Notes: generated by a model not told the origin, from the sequence alone. 64,000 bases of DNA from an uncultured Oscillospiraceae bacterium (GCA_900552945.1 USBI01000002.1:1-64000), one strand, 5' to 3'; shown: positions 53,191 to 62,456, numbered from the stretch's first letter. Program-made: numbers and translations.

Positions 53191-54222
53191 TCACATCGAT
53201 AGAATAAAAGCAGGATCATCGTCCTGCCCGTCATCCTGTTCATCTTCCGGTTCATCCGTTTCGAGATAATCATTTTCCTGCGCCGTTGTTTCTCTCAGCT
53301 CCGCCAATCTCTTGGCGGCGAGACGCTCTTTTTGTGCTTCTGCCTGTGCGGGATCGCGCCACGCAATATTGCCTTCCAGATTTTTGAGCAGGTGCAGACG
53401 GGCGGTCTTGAATTCATCTCCAATGAGTCCCAGCCGCAGAAGCCAGGTGCGGAAGGTGTATTTTTCATTGGAGCTTTGTGTTTTGCTCCGTGAAGCTCCC
53501 CGCTGCACAAGGGCCTGATGGCTGATGGCGAGACAGAGCTGGATGTAGGATTTGATCTCGCCCGCATGAAGTGTGGAATTAAAAAGCCGGAATTCAATCG
53601 TGCCTTTCGAGAACACGCTGTGAAGGTTCAGCGCATGATACCTTGTATCGTCATAGTGATGATATCTTCCGGTCGCTCCGTTGTACCACAGCCGCTCCAC
53701 CTCGCTCATGGATTTCGGTTTCCGATGATTGAGTTCGTCCAGAAAACGGGTATCGGCTTTCTGACAATAATGCTCCCGCTGTACCTGCACTTGCAGAGCC
53801 TTATACAGCAGATCCTCTTTGGACGCCATGATGTTGACAATGTTGCGCAGCGTTTTCGGCGTATGGGAGGAGGCGTCCACATGAACATGAATCCCGCAGG
53901 AGTCGTTGACTTTGGCTCCGCCTGTGCGGAGCTTCCGCACGATTTCCTGAATGGTTTCGATATCCTCATACCGACAGATCGGGGACACAAATTCTACGGA
54001 ATATTCTCTGCCTGCCGCTTCGTTCCTTCGGTTCCGGCAGTGGATGGAGGCGTCGCTCATGATTTTCCACTGGCGGTTCTGATCGTCCCGTATGGTATAG
54101 GCATCGTATCCGCCGCCCACATGAACAGCTTCCGAGTCGAAATGTCCGGCAATGATTTTTGCCGCCGCGCAGCGGGTCAGACCGGTCATCTCGATTTCGA
54201 TACCGAAGTTTTGGTTCCTCAA
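53191..54222 (-). CDS. Amidoligase family (ATP-grasp-like/GCS-type) protein
   Basis: 343 residues of the Amidoligase_2 family, related to glutamine synthetase/glutamate-cysteine ligase folds. FGIEIEMTGL opens the fold (Glu metal ligands), YSVEFVSPICRYED and SCGIHVHVDASSH are the next acidic/His strands, and GTIEFRLFNSTL supplies the ATP-site Arg. The acidic tail (DEPEDEQDDGQDDDP) resembles that of its neighbour. It would form amide bonds to glutamate or another amino acid. A TTG start (54222) after AAGGAAGGTG overlaps the upstream gene by 4 bases. It works with the GGCT next to it. Confidence 0.9.
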   Translation of the reverse strand: MRNQNFGIEIEMTGLTRCAAAKIIAGHFDSEAVHVGGGYDAYTIRDDQNRQWKIMSDASIHCRNRRNEAAGREYSVEFVSPICRYEDIETIQEIVRKLRTGGAKVNDSCGIHVHVDASSHTPKTLRNIVNIMASKEDLLYKALQVQVQREHYCQKADTRFLDELNHRKPKSMSEVERLWYNGATGRYHHYDDTRYHALNLHSVFSKGTIEFRLFNSTLHAGEIKSYIQLCLAISHQALVQRGASRSKTQSSNEKYTFRTWLLRLGLIGDEFKTARLHLLKNLEGNIAWRDPAQAEAQKERLAAKRLAELRETTAQENDYLETDEPEDEQDDGQDDDPAFILSM

Positions 54223-54482
54223 TCAGAAACACCTTCCTTTGCGGCGGGATCGCCCACGGCAGAGGAAGGAGAAGGCTTGGGCTTTTTCGGTTTCGGAACA
54301 GCTTTTGTTCCCGCGCTCATCTCGATAAATTCCCGCACATTGGCAGGAACATATTTCCCGTATAGCGCGTCGGCGGCTCGTTCCATCTCCATTTCAAACG
54401 ACAGCCCTTTCTGCTCCATATACAGCTTGGCCGCAGACAGCTTTTCCTCGTCGAAGGCAACGCTTATCGTCGTTTTTTTCAT
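54219..54482 (-). CDS. DUF6103-like small protein
   Basis: 87 residues. KKTTISVAFDEEKLSAAKLYMEQKG looks like a ribbon-helix-helix DNA-binding start. The C-terminal KPKKPKPSPSS tail is Pro/Lys-rich. Small proteins of this kind sit in front of the amidoligase in Tn1549-like elements; a regulatory or DNA-binding role is possible. ATG 54482 has AAGGGAGTG upstream and the stop overlaps the TTG start of the amidoligase. Confidence 0.75.
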   Translation of the reverse strand: MKKTTISVAFDEEKLSAAKLYMEQKGLSFEMEMERAADALYGKYVPANVREFIEMSAGTKAVPKPKKPKPSPSSAVGDPAAKEGVSD

Positions 54483-54506
54483 GTCGGTTTCACTCCCTTC
54501 CTTGGA

Positions 54507-55394
54507 TTACATGGTTTGAACAGGCGGTGTTTCCTCGTCCTGCTCCGTGTTACATTTTTCGTCGGCTATTTCTTCGCCGTCCTGTTTCACCCAGCGTTCA
54601 TAGTCCTTCTCCGAGCAATGCCCGGCCAACATAAAAGAAAAATCCCGCAACCGATTTGCCGGGCATCCCGTCAGGCCGATCTGCACACCGTATGCGCCCT
54701 CGTAAATGGAGGTCACCTTTGCGTCCAGCACATCCGACCATTCGTGTTTGCCGTCCTCGGTCAGCGTATCACGGTTCAGCTCCGTCACCGTTGCCAGCTC
54801 GTGATCTTCTTCGCTGTGACACAGATGCACATCATAGAGATTGCAGCCCATCAGCGAGAAGAGGCTCAACGCACCTTCGAGGCCGCCCTGCTGACAGTTC
54901 GGACAGTATTCCATGTGGTAGGTCATCTCGATGCAGTCCTCGGTCATGATCAGCTCGCTGATTTCTTTTCTCTGCCGTAATTCCTCCTGAAGCAATCTGC
55001 CTGTTTCGTTTCGGTTCGTTACGACTGTTCCGTCATAGTGATAGAAGAAATCTTCGTAGTTTATCTGCCAGTTTCCGTCCTCCGTATTTTCCGTGCCTTC
55101 CCGGACACAGTAATCCGCAAGCTGACGGATATGGTTTTCAAGTTGCTCTCGTGCGTTTTCGGCAAAGGCCGGAATCCCTTCATACGCTCTGCCGGAAAAA
55201 TCGATCACAACTCCGTTTTTGTAATTTTCTCCGACGATCAGCAGATAGAGATGCTCCACGCCGGGGTCATCCTCGGTTCTCAACGAATCCGGCAGATTCC
55301 GCATTCTGTTGAGATAGTCCGCGTAGGTGTCGACATCCAGTTCCAGTACCTCGCAGATGGGATATTCTTTTTTGTTGTCTGTTGTAATACGCAT
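54507..55394 (-). CDS. Conserved element protein with CPNC motif
   Basis: 295 residues without membrane segments. YCPNCQQGGLEGALSLFSLMGCNLYDVHLCHSEEDH holds a CxxC and two more cysteines and histidines that might bind zinc. The N-terminal LDVDTYADYLNRMRNLPDSL and TVTELNRDTLTEDGKHEW segments are acidic and otherwise featureless. It is conserved at this place in Clostridial conjugative elements but I cannot name a function. ATG 55394 follows AGGAGTG. Confidence 0.7.
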   Translation of the reverse strand: MRITTDNKKEYPICEVLELDVDTYADYLNRMRNLPDSLRTEDDPGVEHLYLLIVGENYKNGVVIDFSGRAYEGIPAFAENAREQLENHIRQLADYCVREGTENTEDGNWQINYEDFFYHYDGTVVTNRNETGRLLQEELRQRKEISELIMTEDCIEMTYHMEYCPNCQQGGLEGALSLFSLMGCNLYDVHLCHSEEDHELATVTELNRDTLTEDGKHEWSDVLDAKVTSIYEGAYGVQIGLTGCPANRLRDFSFMLAGHCSEKDYERWVKQDGEEIADEKCNTEQDEETPPVQTM

Positions 55395-55404
55395 TTTTTC
55401 ACTC

Positions 55405-55797
55405 CTAACTCATGGACTGTTCCATGCTTTCGTTTTCCGCTTCATCCGAGAATTCCGGCTCCATCTCAAAACACTGTTCCGCGTCTCCGTGTTCCTGCAG
55501 CGACCACAGCAGATGGCTCATCTCATCGTCCACAATGAGAGCGTCGATCCCGTTTCTGCTGATCCATGCGTCGCTGACCACATCCAGCGGATTTTTGAAT
55601 CGGAGCAGATATTCCGCATCTTCCTCCGACACGGCGGAAGGAAGAGTCTCTGCCATACGGGTGACCGCTTCGAGTTCCTCGCATCGGTCGATCAGCTCTG
55701 CCGGGGACAGCTTCAGCCACTCTTCCCGGAACGAAGCATAGTTGTCGGCTACCTTTTGTTTGAGCCTTGTTCTTGCACTTAATTCTGCTTGTAACAT
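55405..55797 (-). CDS. DUF3848-like protein, probably its own gene
   Basis: 130 residues: LKQKVADNYASFREEWLKLSPAEL and ITRCEEL-like helices, then FKNPLDVVSDAWISRNG and an acidic tail, matching DUF3848. It begins with ATG 55797 directly behind AGGAGGACGAAA. That is a full ribosome site, although the upstream hydrolase frame reads straight through it. I therefore read it as a separate gene. The fused 657-residue reading arises only because the upstream gene has lost one base. Confidence 0.75.
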   Translation of the reverse strand: MLQAELSARTRLKQKVADNYASFREEWLKLSPAELIDRCEELEAVTRMAETLPSAVSEEDAEYLLRFKNPLDVVSDAWISRNGIDALIVDDEMSHLLWSLQEHGDAEQCFEMEPEFSDEAENESMEQSMS

Positions 55798-55807
55798 TTT
55801 CGTCCTC

Positions 55808-57351
55808 CTAATCGTTTTGACCGTATCGGCCATAGTACCGCTGCCGTAAGCAGACCGCTGCGCTTTTACCGATTCGCTCTGATCGGCGGGCGCTTCAAAG
55901 TGGATCAGCACATAATCGGACGCTTCACGGACGGACTTTGCATTTTTCAGCTTTTCAAGCACGTCGGGGAATTTCGTTTCCAGTTCGCTGCACAAAAACG
56001 AGAGCTGCATATTCAGATCCCCGATGGAAGCGTTCTGCCCCTTCGCATAGGCCAGAAGATTTGTTTTCCTATCCTGTGTTGTCCACTGTGCCAAGCCGTA
56101 TCCGGCAGAATCGGTTTTGAAATTGCCGTAAGCTCCGCTGTTCACCGCCTGCGTGTAGGATGCGTCGGTGTAACCGAGCGAGCCTTCATAGCTGTCTTGC
56201 AGATTGTTCGGCTGCAGACCGCTTTCCGCAAAGAGATTCCCCATAAACCCCGCGACGCCATAGGCGTTTCCGATTTTGGAATAGAGAACCTGCCAGACGC
56301 GGCTTTCCCCCTGTACGGTCGTAACATCGCTGTCAAGATAGGTGATATACGGAATCTTCAGCCAATGCGTCCAACCGCTGCTGTCGATGGGAGTCTGAAT
56401 GATGCCCGCCGTTGTGCCGCTGGCATGAATGACCTGACCGCCGCCGATATAGATCCCGATATGCCCTTCGTGCCAAACGGCCAAGCCGGGAATTTCGGGG
56501 ATGGTATCAATCGTTCCTTTTTCTTCCGCATTTGCATACATAGTGTCCGCGCCGATATCCGGCATCCCGTTCGTACCGTATTCCACCTCATGGGTATCAG
56601 GGTTCAGCCAGCCGTAACCTTTGATGAGGCCGACGCAGTCCGCCGTCCTGCCGCCCAACCAATGGGACTCAATAAAATCCGCATAGCCGCCCACTTCTTC
56701 GGGGTACTGTTCCGCCTTGGATTTGTAGTAGCTTCTTGTCAGCACCTCGCCATAGGTTCCCCACACATAACCCCAGCCGTGGGCATGGGCTTCCTTCGCC
56801 CACTTTGCAAGATCCAGGTTGTTTTTGCTGTAAGGATCGACATAGCCGGATGTGGAGATATACACGGCGCGGATGGTATTCATTACCTTTGAGAAATCCT
56901 CGGCGGAGAGATTTGTACCGAACGCCGCATTCACAGCGGCGATGAGATCCGCGTCGGATTGCCCATCCGAGAAACACCCCACCAGCTTAGAGACAAAGTC
57001 CGCATCGTGGGCATAATCGGAAAGCGCAAGCACATAGAGTACCTGCGCTTCCTTTGCCCGCTGCGCGTCAAAGCCTGCGGCGGTCATTTCATCCTCAATG
57101 GCGAGCATGGTGTCCTCCACAAATTGCAGCTTTGCTTCTTCCTCTGCGGAGAGGTTCTGCACCACCATCTGCTGGAGGCGGTCGGTGTCAATGTTGATGT
57201 CGCCGTTGAAGATGGATACCACGGCTACAATAGGCATGATGATAATAATGATGATGCCCAGCACGATCCCGCCGACGGTTTTCAGCACCTTTTTGTCTGT
57301 CAGCAGGGCGACGGCAATCTTTTTAAGCGCCGCCGCAACTGTTGCACTCAT
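55808..57351 (-). pseudogene. NlpC/P60-lysozyme cell-wall hydrolase (CD1107-like), 1-nt frameshift at the 3' end
   Basis: Opens peptidoglycan for the conjugation channel. An N-terminal membrane helix (VGGIVLGIIIIIIMPIVAVVS) is followed by a helical stalk and an NlpC/P60 endopeptidase with GRTADCVGLIKGYGW (catalytic Cys), WHEGHIGIYIGGGQVIHASG (His) and a later phage-tail lysozyme-like domain (NLFAESGLQPNNL, YGLAQWTT). The reading near the end is AYG then SGTMADTV in the present frame. One shifted base gives QRYYGRYGQND-stop (TAG 55810-55808), the ending expected for this family. So a base seems lost near 55843-55845, fusing it to DUF3848. ATG 57351 follows a G-rich site. Confidence 0.8.
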
Positions 57352-57447
57352 AAAAAAGCCCCCCTTCCGCACAAACAAAAACCGCAGACATAAAGCCTAC
57401 GGTTCGCTGTATTTTAGTGTGCGTATTGCCTGCGGCGGCTCGCCGCC

Positions 57448-59355
57448 TCATCGTCCACCTGCCTTCCCGAAGAGTGCAGATTTGTATTCGGGGGCGATGA
57501 CCTGTAAAAGATACCGTTCATTGCCGCAGCGGTAGAGGCAGGTGCCGCGTTCCGGGTATTTGATAAGCTCATATTCGCTCGGCTCAAGCTGCAGGGTGTC
57601 AATAAAGGCTTTGGCGTCGATGGAGCCGGGATTAAACAGGAACTGATGCGTCGGGATGGCAAACAGCGGCTTTGTCAGCTCGCATACCTCCGGCACAAGG
57701 AAATCGTTGATGTTTTGGCTGGCGATCAGGATGGCGGAGTCCTTTTTACGCACACGCTTCATGGCGTTTCGGATATATTCGATTGCCGTTTGGTTGGTCA
57801 GATATAAATACAGCTCGTCGATGGCAGCCGCCGTGTTGCCTTTGCCGAGGAGTTGGTTGCTCATGTGGGAAAGGATATTGAACAGCATGGCGTCCTTGAG
57901 CCTGCGGTTCGTATCCATCAGCCCCTTTACGCCGAAGCAGAGGAATCTGTCATCCGTGATGTTGCTGTGTCCGTTGAAGTATTTGCTTTCCGTTCCCACA
58001 CACATGGAGTGGATGCCGAGGCAGACCTCCTGCAAGGTTTCCTCGGTGTAGAGGTATTTCCGCTTGCTGTCGTATGTCATGAATTCTTCTTCGCACAGCT
58101 TGTATAGATCCTCCATGATGGGATAGTCGGTCGGCTTCATCCGGCTGTAATCTGTGGAGTCGGTGATGCCGAAACGGGCGTACAGCTTGGCAAGCAGAAT
58201 TTCAATCGTATCAATCTGCACATCGGTAAAATCCTTATAGGCTCTGAAAAAGTCCTTGAGATAGGCGATGTGTTGACTGAGACGGGTAACTCGGCGGAAC
58301 GCTTCCGGTACATACCCTTCTTCGGCGCGGGCATCTGCATTCGAATTTTTGCTGTCCGTAGTGCGCGAATTGGGTGCAGCAGAGAGCCTCTGTGGCGGCT
58401 CAGCCTGTCCGTCGCTCCACGCCTTCGGCTCTAATGGGTTTACAATATACTCGCCGGACATAAAATCGATATAACAGCCGCCGAGCGCTTCGGTCAGATC
58501 CTCGTACTCCGCCTCCGCGTCCAGCACAATGACTGATTTGCCGGATTCCCGAAGATTGGTCAGGATGAGCTTCATCAGATAGCTTTTTCCCTGACCGGAG
58601 TTTCCGAGTATCAGGATATTGCTGGTGGTTTTGTCCTCGCTGCGGCGGTCGAAGTCCACGAGAATGTTCGTGCCATACTTATCACGTCCGATATACAATC
58701 CCTGCGGATCGGTCTTGCCTGAAAAGTTGAACGGATACAGGTTTGCCACGGAGCTTGCGGGCAGGACGCGCTCATACTGCGCCCCAAACTGATTTGCGCC
58801 CACGGGCAGAACAGACAAAAATCCTTCTTTCTGCCGTAAGGTCAGCCTGTCCACCGAAATCTTGGAGCGGGTCAGCTCCATGGCGATCTCGCTCTGCAAT
58901 TCTTTCAGCGCGTCCATGTTTTTCGCTTTCAGTTCAATGAACACGGAGCAGTGCAGCAACGGTTCCTTGTTCTTGCGGAGATTGGCGAGCAGCTCGACCA
59001 CATCCTGCAGGTTGCCCTCCGCTTCAATCGTTTCGTTCACATCATTGCCGCCCGACATCAGCTTGTTCTTGCGGGTGGCGTTCTGAATGATTTTCCGCTG
59101 CTCGCCGGCCTCCACCAGCCTGTGGTAAATGCGGAGCGTCACGCCGCTTCGGTCGGCAAGCTGTGAGAGGATCGCCTGTTCTTCGGTAGAGGGCGGATAC
59201 TCCCGGATTGCCCATACACAGCGATAGCTGTCCCCGACGACATAATGGTCGGACAAAAACTTCACTGTTCCGGGGAGAATGCAGTCGAAGAAATCCTTTG
59301 TACGGATAACTTCCATTTCCGCAGGTGTCAGCACCTTTGGTTTTCTTTTGAACAT
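57448..59355 (-). CDS. virB4: VirB4-type conjugation ATPase
   Basis: The motor of the type IV secretion machine, 635 residues. The N-terminal domain (about 20-210) leads to Walker A GNSGQGKSYL (251-260). VIVLDAEAEYEDL follows, then AIDELYLYLTN (Walker B) and ILIASQNINDFL (motor motifs). A hydrophilic insert with many Ser/Thr/Asp near 305-340 interrupts the ATPase domain. It is a peripheral cytoplasmic protein. ATG 59355 follows GGAGGTAATTC. Sortase and VirB6-like genes are upstream, the cell-wall hydrolase downstream. Confidence 0.93.
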   Translation of the reverse strand: MFKRKPKVLTPAEMEVIRTKDFFDCILPGTVKFLSDHYVVGDSYRCVWAIREYPPSTEEQAILSQLADRSGVTLRIYHRLVEAGEQRKIIQNATRKNKLMSGGNDVNETIEAEGNLQDVVELLANLRKNKEPLLHCSVFIELKAKNMDALKELQSEIAMELTRSKISVDRLTLRQKEGFLSVLPVGANQFGAQYERVLPASSVANLYPFNFSGKTDPQGLYIGRDKYGTNILVDFDRRSEDKTTSNILILGNSGQGKSYLMKLILTNLRESGKSVIVLDAEAEYEDLTEALGGCYIDFMSGEYIVNPLEPKAWSDGQAEPPQRLSAAPNSRTTDSKNSNADARAEEGYVPEAFRRVTRLSQHIAYLKDFFRAYKDFTDVQIDTIEILLAKLYARFGITDSTDYSRMKPTDYPIMEDLYKLCEEEFMTYDSKRKYLYTEETLQEVCLGIHSMCVGTESKYFNGHSNITDDRFLCFGVKGLMDTNRRLKDAMLFNILSHMSNQLLGKGNTAAAIDELYLYLTNQTAIEYIRNAMKRVRKKDSAILIASQNINDFLVPEVCELTKPLFAIPTHQFLFNPGSIDAKAFIDTLQLEPSEYELIKYPERGTCLYRCGNERYLLQVIAPEYKSALFGKAGGR

Positions 59356-59446
59356 GAATTACCTCCTGACTGCCGCTTTGCAGACAGAAGGGGTATGAAA
59401 AATCAGCCGCCTCGCTGTCTGCAAAACGACTGATAGATTGATGTTT

Positions 59447-60166
59447 TTAATTGTCCTGCACCGCAATGACCAGCAGCCTGCCGTTTTTGCCGGAGCCGTA
59501 ACAGGTGGAAAGGGCAAGAAAGTCTCCGTCCCCAAACAGATTTGCTCCGGCGTCCCGATACCATTCGTCCGAGGTATCGGTCGCTTTGACTTTGGAAACG
59601 GTATAGCGGCGCAGGCCGTTTGCGGTTTGCAGCTCAACGGTCGGATGGCTTTCGAGGAAGGCTGCGTCCAGATACTTCTTCAGGTCGGAGAACATGGTTC
59701 CGTTTTTCATGTTGTGCCCGTAAATGAGCAAGTTCCCGCCGCTCGGATCGCAGCGGAAGTCCAAAAACGGAACGCCGCTTTGACTGTATTCGCCGTAAAA
59801 GTTGCGGCGCAGATATTTCTGCGGAACATCCGGCGTGTGCATGACGGGATAATTGATCGCCGTATCGGGAATACAAAGCCAGCCGATGCATTCGCTGTTT
59901 TCCGCGAACAGCCCCGACAGATCCCGCAGAGTTTCCTCCGGCTCCGCGGTTTCGCTTGTTTCGGATTCTCCCTGTGTTTCCGGTTCCGTCTCTGCGTCGC
60001 TTTCCGGCGCCACCATTTCGGCAAGCTCCCTGAAATCCTCTTTTTCTTTCTGCTGTGTGTGAAGCTCCCGATAAATCATCACGCCGGATACAGCGAGAAG
60101 AGCCGACAGCAGCACAGCAATCACCGCCGCGCTAATCTTCCGTTTCGCCGTCATCGTCGGTTTCAT
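59447..60166 (-). CDS. Class B sortase of the conjugative element
   Basis: A membrane-anchored transpeptidase of 239 residues. The N-terminal helix ISAAVIAVLLSALLAVSGVMI (11-31) is followed by an acidic linker (about 50-80) and the sortase barrel. The active site is His151 (LLIYGHNM), Cys222 (LALSTCYG) and Arg230. It cleaves and links surface proteins; the VPQTG-tailed protein at the window edge is a likely substrate. It overlaps the upstream gene by 35 bases, and GGAGAACAATTCT precedes its ATG. Confidence 0.93.
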   Translation of the reverse strand: MKPTMTAKRKISAAVIAVLLSALLAVSGVMIYRELHTQQKEKEDFRELAEMVAPESDAETEPETQGESETSETAEPEETLRDLSGLFAENSECIGWLCIPDTAINYPVMHTPDVPQKYLRRNFYGEYSQSGVPFLDFRCDPSGGNLLIYGHNMKNGTMFSDLKKYLDAAFLESHPTVELQTANGLRRYTVSKVKATDTSDEWYRDAGANLFGDGDFLALSTCYGSGKNGRLLVIAVQDN

Positions 60167-60734
60167 AGAATTGTTCTCCGTCCGCGTCCGGCATCTGATC
60201 GCCGTTCATGCTGGCCTCGAAATAAATGGCGAGGAAGCGTTTTATGTCCGCTTTTTTCATCCGCCGCACCTCAAAGCCCTGTTCGGATATGATTTTCTCG
60301 GTGCGGTTGGCGGTTTGGAAGATCTGCTCGCTTTTCTGCCCTTTACAGCGCATGATAAACAAAAACTGCCTTGCGGTCGCCATCTCGGTCTGCATATGGT
60401 CGAGCATTTCCACATCCTTTTTCAGAACCTTCCGTACCTTCGGATTCTGTTCCTCGGAGAGCCGCATCTGCAGATAGCTTTTATTGTCATCGAAACACTC
60501 GCAGGAGTCCGTGCAGGTGATTTCCACATTGGGAATGGCGGACAGCACCATCATCAGGTGGCGGATTTTGATTTCGATGTTGGTATGGGACAGCACCGAG
60601 ATGTTGGTTGGGGAAACAAGGTAAAAGAGCAGTTCGCCCTTCGCCGTTTCGAGGCCGTATTTTGTAAAGGTCTTGATGCCGATCAGCTCCTGCGTGGAGC
60701 GTCCTTTTTTTCTTTTCTGCTCGGATTGCTTCAA
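60132..60734 (-). CDS. Type IV secretion accessory protein, VirB4 N-terminal-like
   Basis: About 200 residues. GRSTQELIGIKTFTKYGLETAKGELLFYLVSPTNISVLS resembles the N-terminal domain of VirB4/TraE proteins, then helical KKDVEMLDHMQTEMATARQFLFIMRCKGQ. No ATPase motif follows, and the C-terminal tail is acidic. It is conserved in Tn1549-like elements upstream of the sortase and VirB4. The likely start is a TTG at 60734 with GGAGGT 7 bases earlier; the open frame begins at 60749. It may dock VirB4. Confidence 0.75.
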   Translation of the reverse strand: MKQSEQKRKKGRSTQELIGIKTFTKYGLETAKGELLFYLVSPTNISVLSHTNIEIKIRHLMMVLSAIPNVEITCTDSCECFDDNKSYLQMRLSEEQNPKVRKVLKKDVEMLDHMQTEMATARQFLFIMRCKGQKSEQIFQTANRTEKIISEQGFEVRRMKKADIKRFLAIYFEASMNGDQMPDADGEQFYETDDDGETED

Positions 60735-60824
60735 AAATCTTACCTCCAATCTTTCACATGATTCTCATCGCAGGCACGAAAGCCAACAATTCGATTGCGT
60801 TTCGTGTGCGAAATGCGTGCAGGC

Positions 60825-61091
60825 TCAGCCTGCCCTCCATTCGTAATATTGCTGGGTGCTGATGAAATACCGCACCGCGTATTTGATAAAATCCAGCACG
60901 GTGGTGTCGTCCATCCGTATGGTTAAAAAACCGAAGCCCAAGGTTGCGGCGGCGGGAATGAACCAGCCGAGCTGCACCAACGCCACCACCGAAAGAAGCG
61001 CGGCTATGCACAGAATCGAAAAATCTCGCAGTCCCCACAGCCACAGGTTTGCCGTGGCTTTCAGGTTCTGCGGATACAGATAGCTTGTCAT
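60825..61091 (-). CDS. PrgI-like small membrane protein of the conjugation module
   Basis: 88 residues with two membrane helices (DFSILCIAALLSVVALVQLGWF and AAATLGFGFLTI) and a basic, aromatic C-terminus (FIKYAVRYFISTQQYYEW). It has the size and place of PrgI/TcpE-type conjugation proteins. It probably anchors VirB4 to the membrane. ATG 61091 has a GGGAGGGATACT site and overlaps the upstream gene by 4 bases. Confidence 0.85.
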   Translation of the reverse strand: MTSYLYPQNLKATANLWLWGLRDFSILCIAALLSVVALVQLGWFIPAAATLGFGFLTIRMDDTTVLDFIKYAVRYFISTQQYYEWRAG

Positions 61092-61510
61092 AGTATCCCT
61101 CCCATCGTCACACCTTCATCGTTTGCCGTTTGTTCACCGCGCAGGTCATTCGTTTCATATAATTCTTCACAGAATTCCTGCGGCGTCTGCCCGTATTCCT
61201 TTTGGATTTTCTCCGCGATCATGTCTTTGATAAGCTGCGATTCAGCCTCAGTTGGCTTGTAATCAAAGTATTCCGATCCGTCGTCCCTGCTGATTTCACA
61301 TTCCAGCCGGAGCGTATCGGCAAAAGGATTGTATTTGGCGTATAAATTCAGCCAAGTGTCGTCCTCATCATTGATGTGAAGTCTGAACTTTTTATCTACA
61401 TCGAACCATGTTTCGAGATAGGCGGTAATTTCCTGCCCGATATCGCAGTCAACTTCCATATCCCGGTTTACGACGATATCCGAGCGCTCCAATTCCAGAT
61501 TTTCTTTCAT
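61088..61510 (-). CDS. Conserved acidic element protein of unknown function
   Basis: 140 residues. LETWFDVDKKFRLHINDEDDTWLNLYAKYNP and ECEISRDDGSEYFDYKPTEAESQLIKDMI suggest a mainly alpha/beta cytosolic protein without known motifs. It is located between VirB6-like and PrgI-like genes of the conjugation operon. ATG 61510 has AAAGGAGG. A role in transfer is inferred from context only. Confidence 0.65.
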   Translation of the reverse strand: MKENLELERSDIVVNRDMEVDCDIGQEITAYLETWFDVDKKFRLHINDEDDTWLNLYAKYNPFADTLRLECEISRDDGSEYFDYKPTEAESQLIKDMIAEKIQKEYGQTPQEFCEELYETNDLRGEQTANDEGVTMGGIL

Positions 61511-61523
61511 GTTGTGGCCTCCT

Positions 61524-62456
61524 TTATTTCGCTGCTCTCGCCACGGAGCGGGTCAAGTTGACAGCCGTGGTGGTCGCATGGACAACGCTCATCATGTTCA
61601 CTCTGACCGAAGAGTCAAGGCCAAACTGTTGGGCGATCCGGGGTACTTCATTCGCAGCCAGCATAATGCCGAGTCCAAGCAGTATATTGCCGGGGAAGGT
61701 GAGAAGCCCCAAGAACAGAAGCGTTGTCTGCATAAACGCCGTCAGGCAGATCGCCGCCACCTGCTTCATCCACTGATTAAAGCCATCCGTATAGCCTCTC
61801 GGTACGCTGAACATATACAGTGCGCCTACCGCCATCTGCACGAGCAAAATGCCGCCGCGCTTGATGTTTTGGAAAAAGATTTTGATCACGCAGTAGGCAA
61901 AGGCGATCAAGGCGAGAATGTTGAACAGGTTCATTGAGATGTTGTTTGACACCGCGAAACTGCCCACCAGCACCGAGGTGCTTTCTCCCGCCAGATCAAT
62001 GGACTGATGCCCGGCAAATATGGCCGACAGATCGTGGGAAAAGGTGTTCTGCAGGCTGATACAGAATTTATACAGCTCCACCGGTACAATGCCGATGAGC
62101 GAACAGGCGAAGAAGCCTTTCAGGACATTGAGCGCCGTGGTCTTAATGGTCGCCCTGCCGTTTTGGTATTCGATGGCCGTGTCAAACACGGCGACCGCCA
62201 CGCCCGCAATAAAGAGCGTCCAGCCGAACAGCGTGAACAGCTTGATTGTCGCCTGCACCCAATCGAGATCGAAGATATCCGCGCCCATATTTCCCATCAT
62301 GGTGAAAAAGTCCGCCACCGCGCCGTAAATGGTTTCGTAAAACCATTTCAGCATCGTGTCCCATATTACATTGGAGATTTGTTCTCCGAGAAAATCGAAC
62401 ACACCGCCGATGGCGTCCCCGATCCCCGAAAAAATATCTCCTAACCAATCAAAGAT
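61524..62456 (-). CDS. VirB6/TrbL-like conjugation channel protein, apparent AUC start
   Basis: A polytopic membrane protein with about six helices (LFTLFGWTLFIAGVAVAVF, TALNVLKGFFACSLIGIV, ILALIAFAYCVIKIFF, AICLTAFMQTTLLFLGLL). It matches the integral channel proteins of Tn1549-like elements (CD1112 type). The frame begins IFDWLGDIFSGIGDAIGGVFDFLGE, an N-terminus like its relatives, but the codon at the expected start is ATC (62456-62454), 8 bases after GGAGGT. The first usual start in frame is GTG 62402, 18 codons later. I use ATC as the limit because the N-terminus is family-like; the true initiator is open. Confidence 0.7.
   Translation of the reverse strand: MFDWLGDIFSGIGDAIGGVFDFLGEQISNVIWDTMLKWFYETIYGAVADFFTMMGNMGADIFDLDWVQATIKLFTLFGWTLFIAGVAVAVFDTAIEYQNGRATIKTTALNVLKGFFACSLIGIVPVELYKFCISLQNTFSHDLSAIFAGHQSIDLAGESTSVLVGSFAVSNNISMNLFNILALIAFAYCVIKIFFQNIKRGGILLVQMAVGALYMFSVPRGYTDGFNQWMKQVAAICLTAFMQTTLLFLGLLTFPGNILLGLGIMLAANEVPRIAQQFGLDSSVRVNMMSVVHATTTAVNLTRSVARAAK

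Noticed and set aside
60754-61044. 96-codon minus-strand frame overlapping the PrgI-like gene
   Set aside because: It is a shifted frame of the PrgI-like gene, which has the ribosome site and membrane helices.
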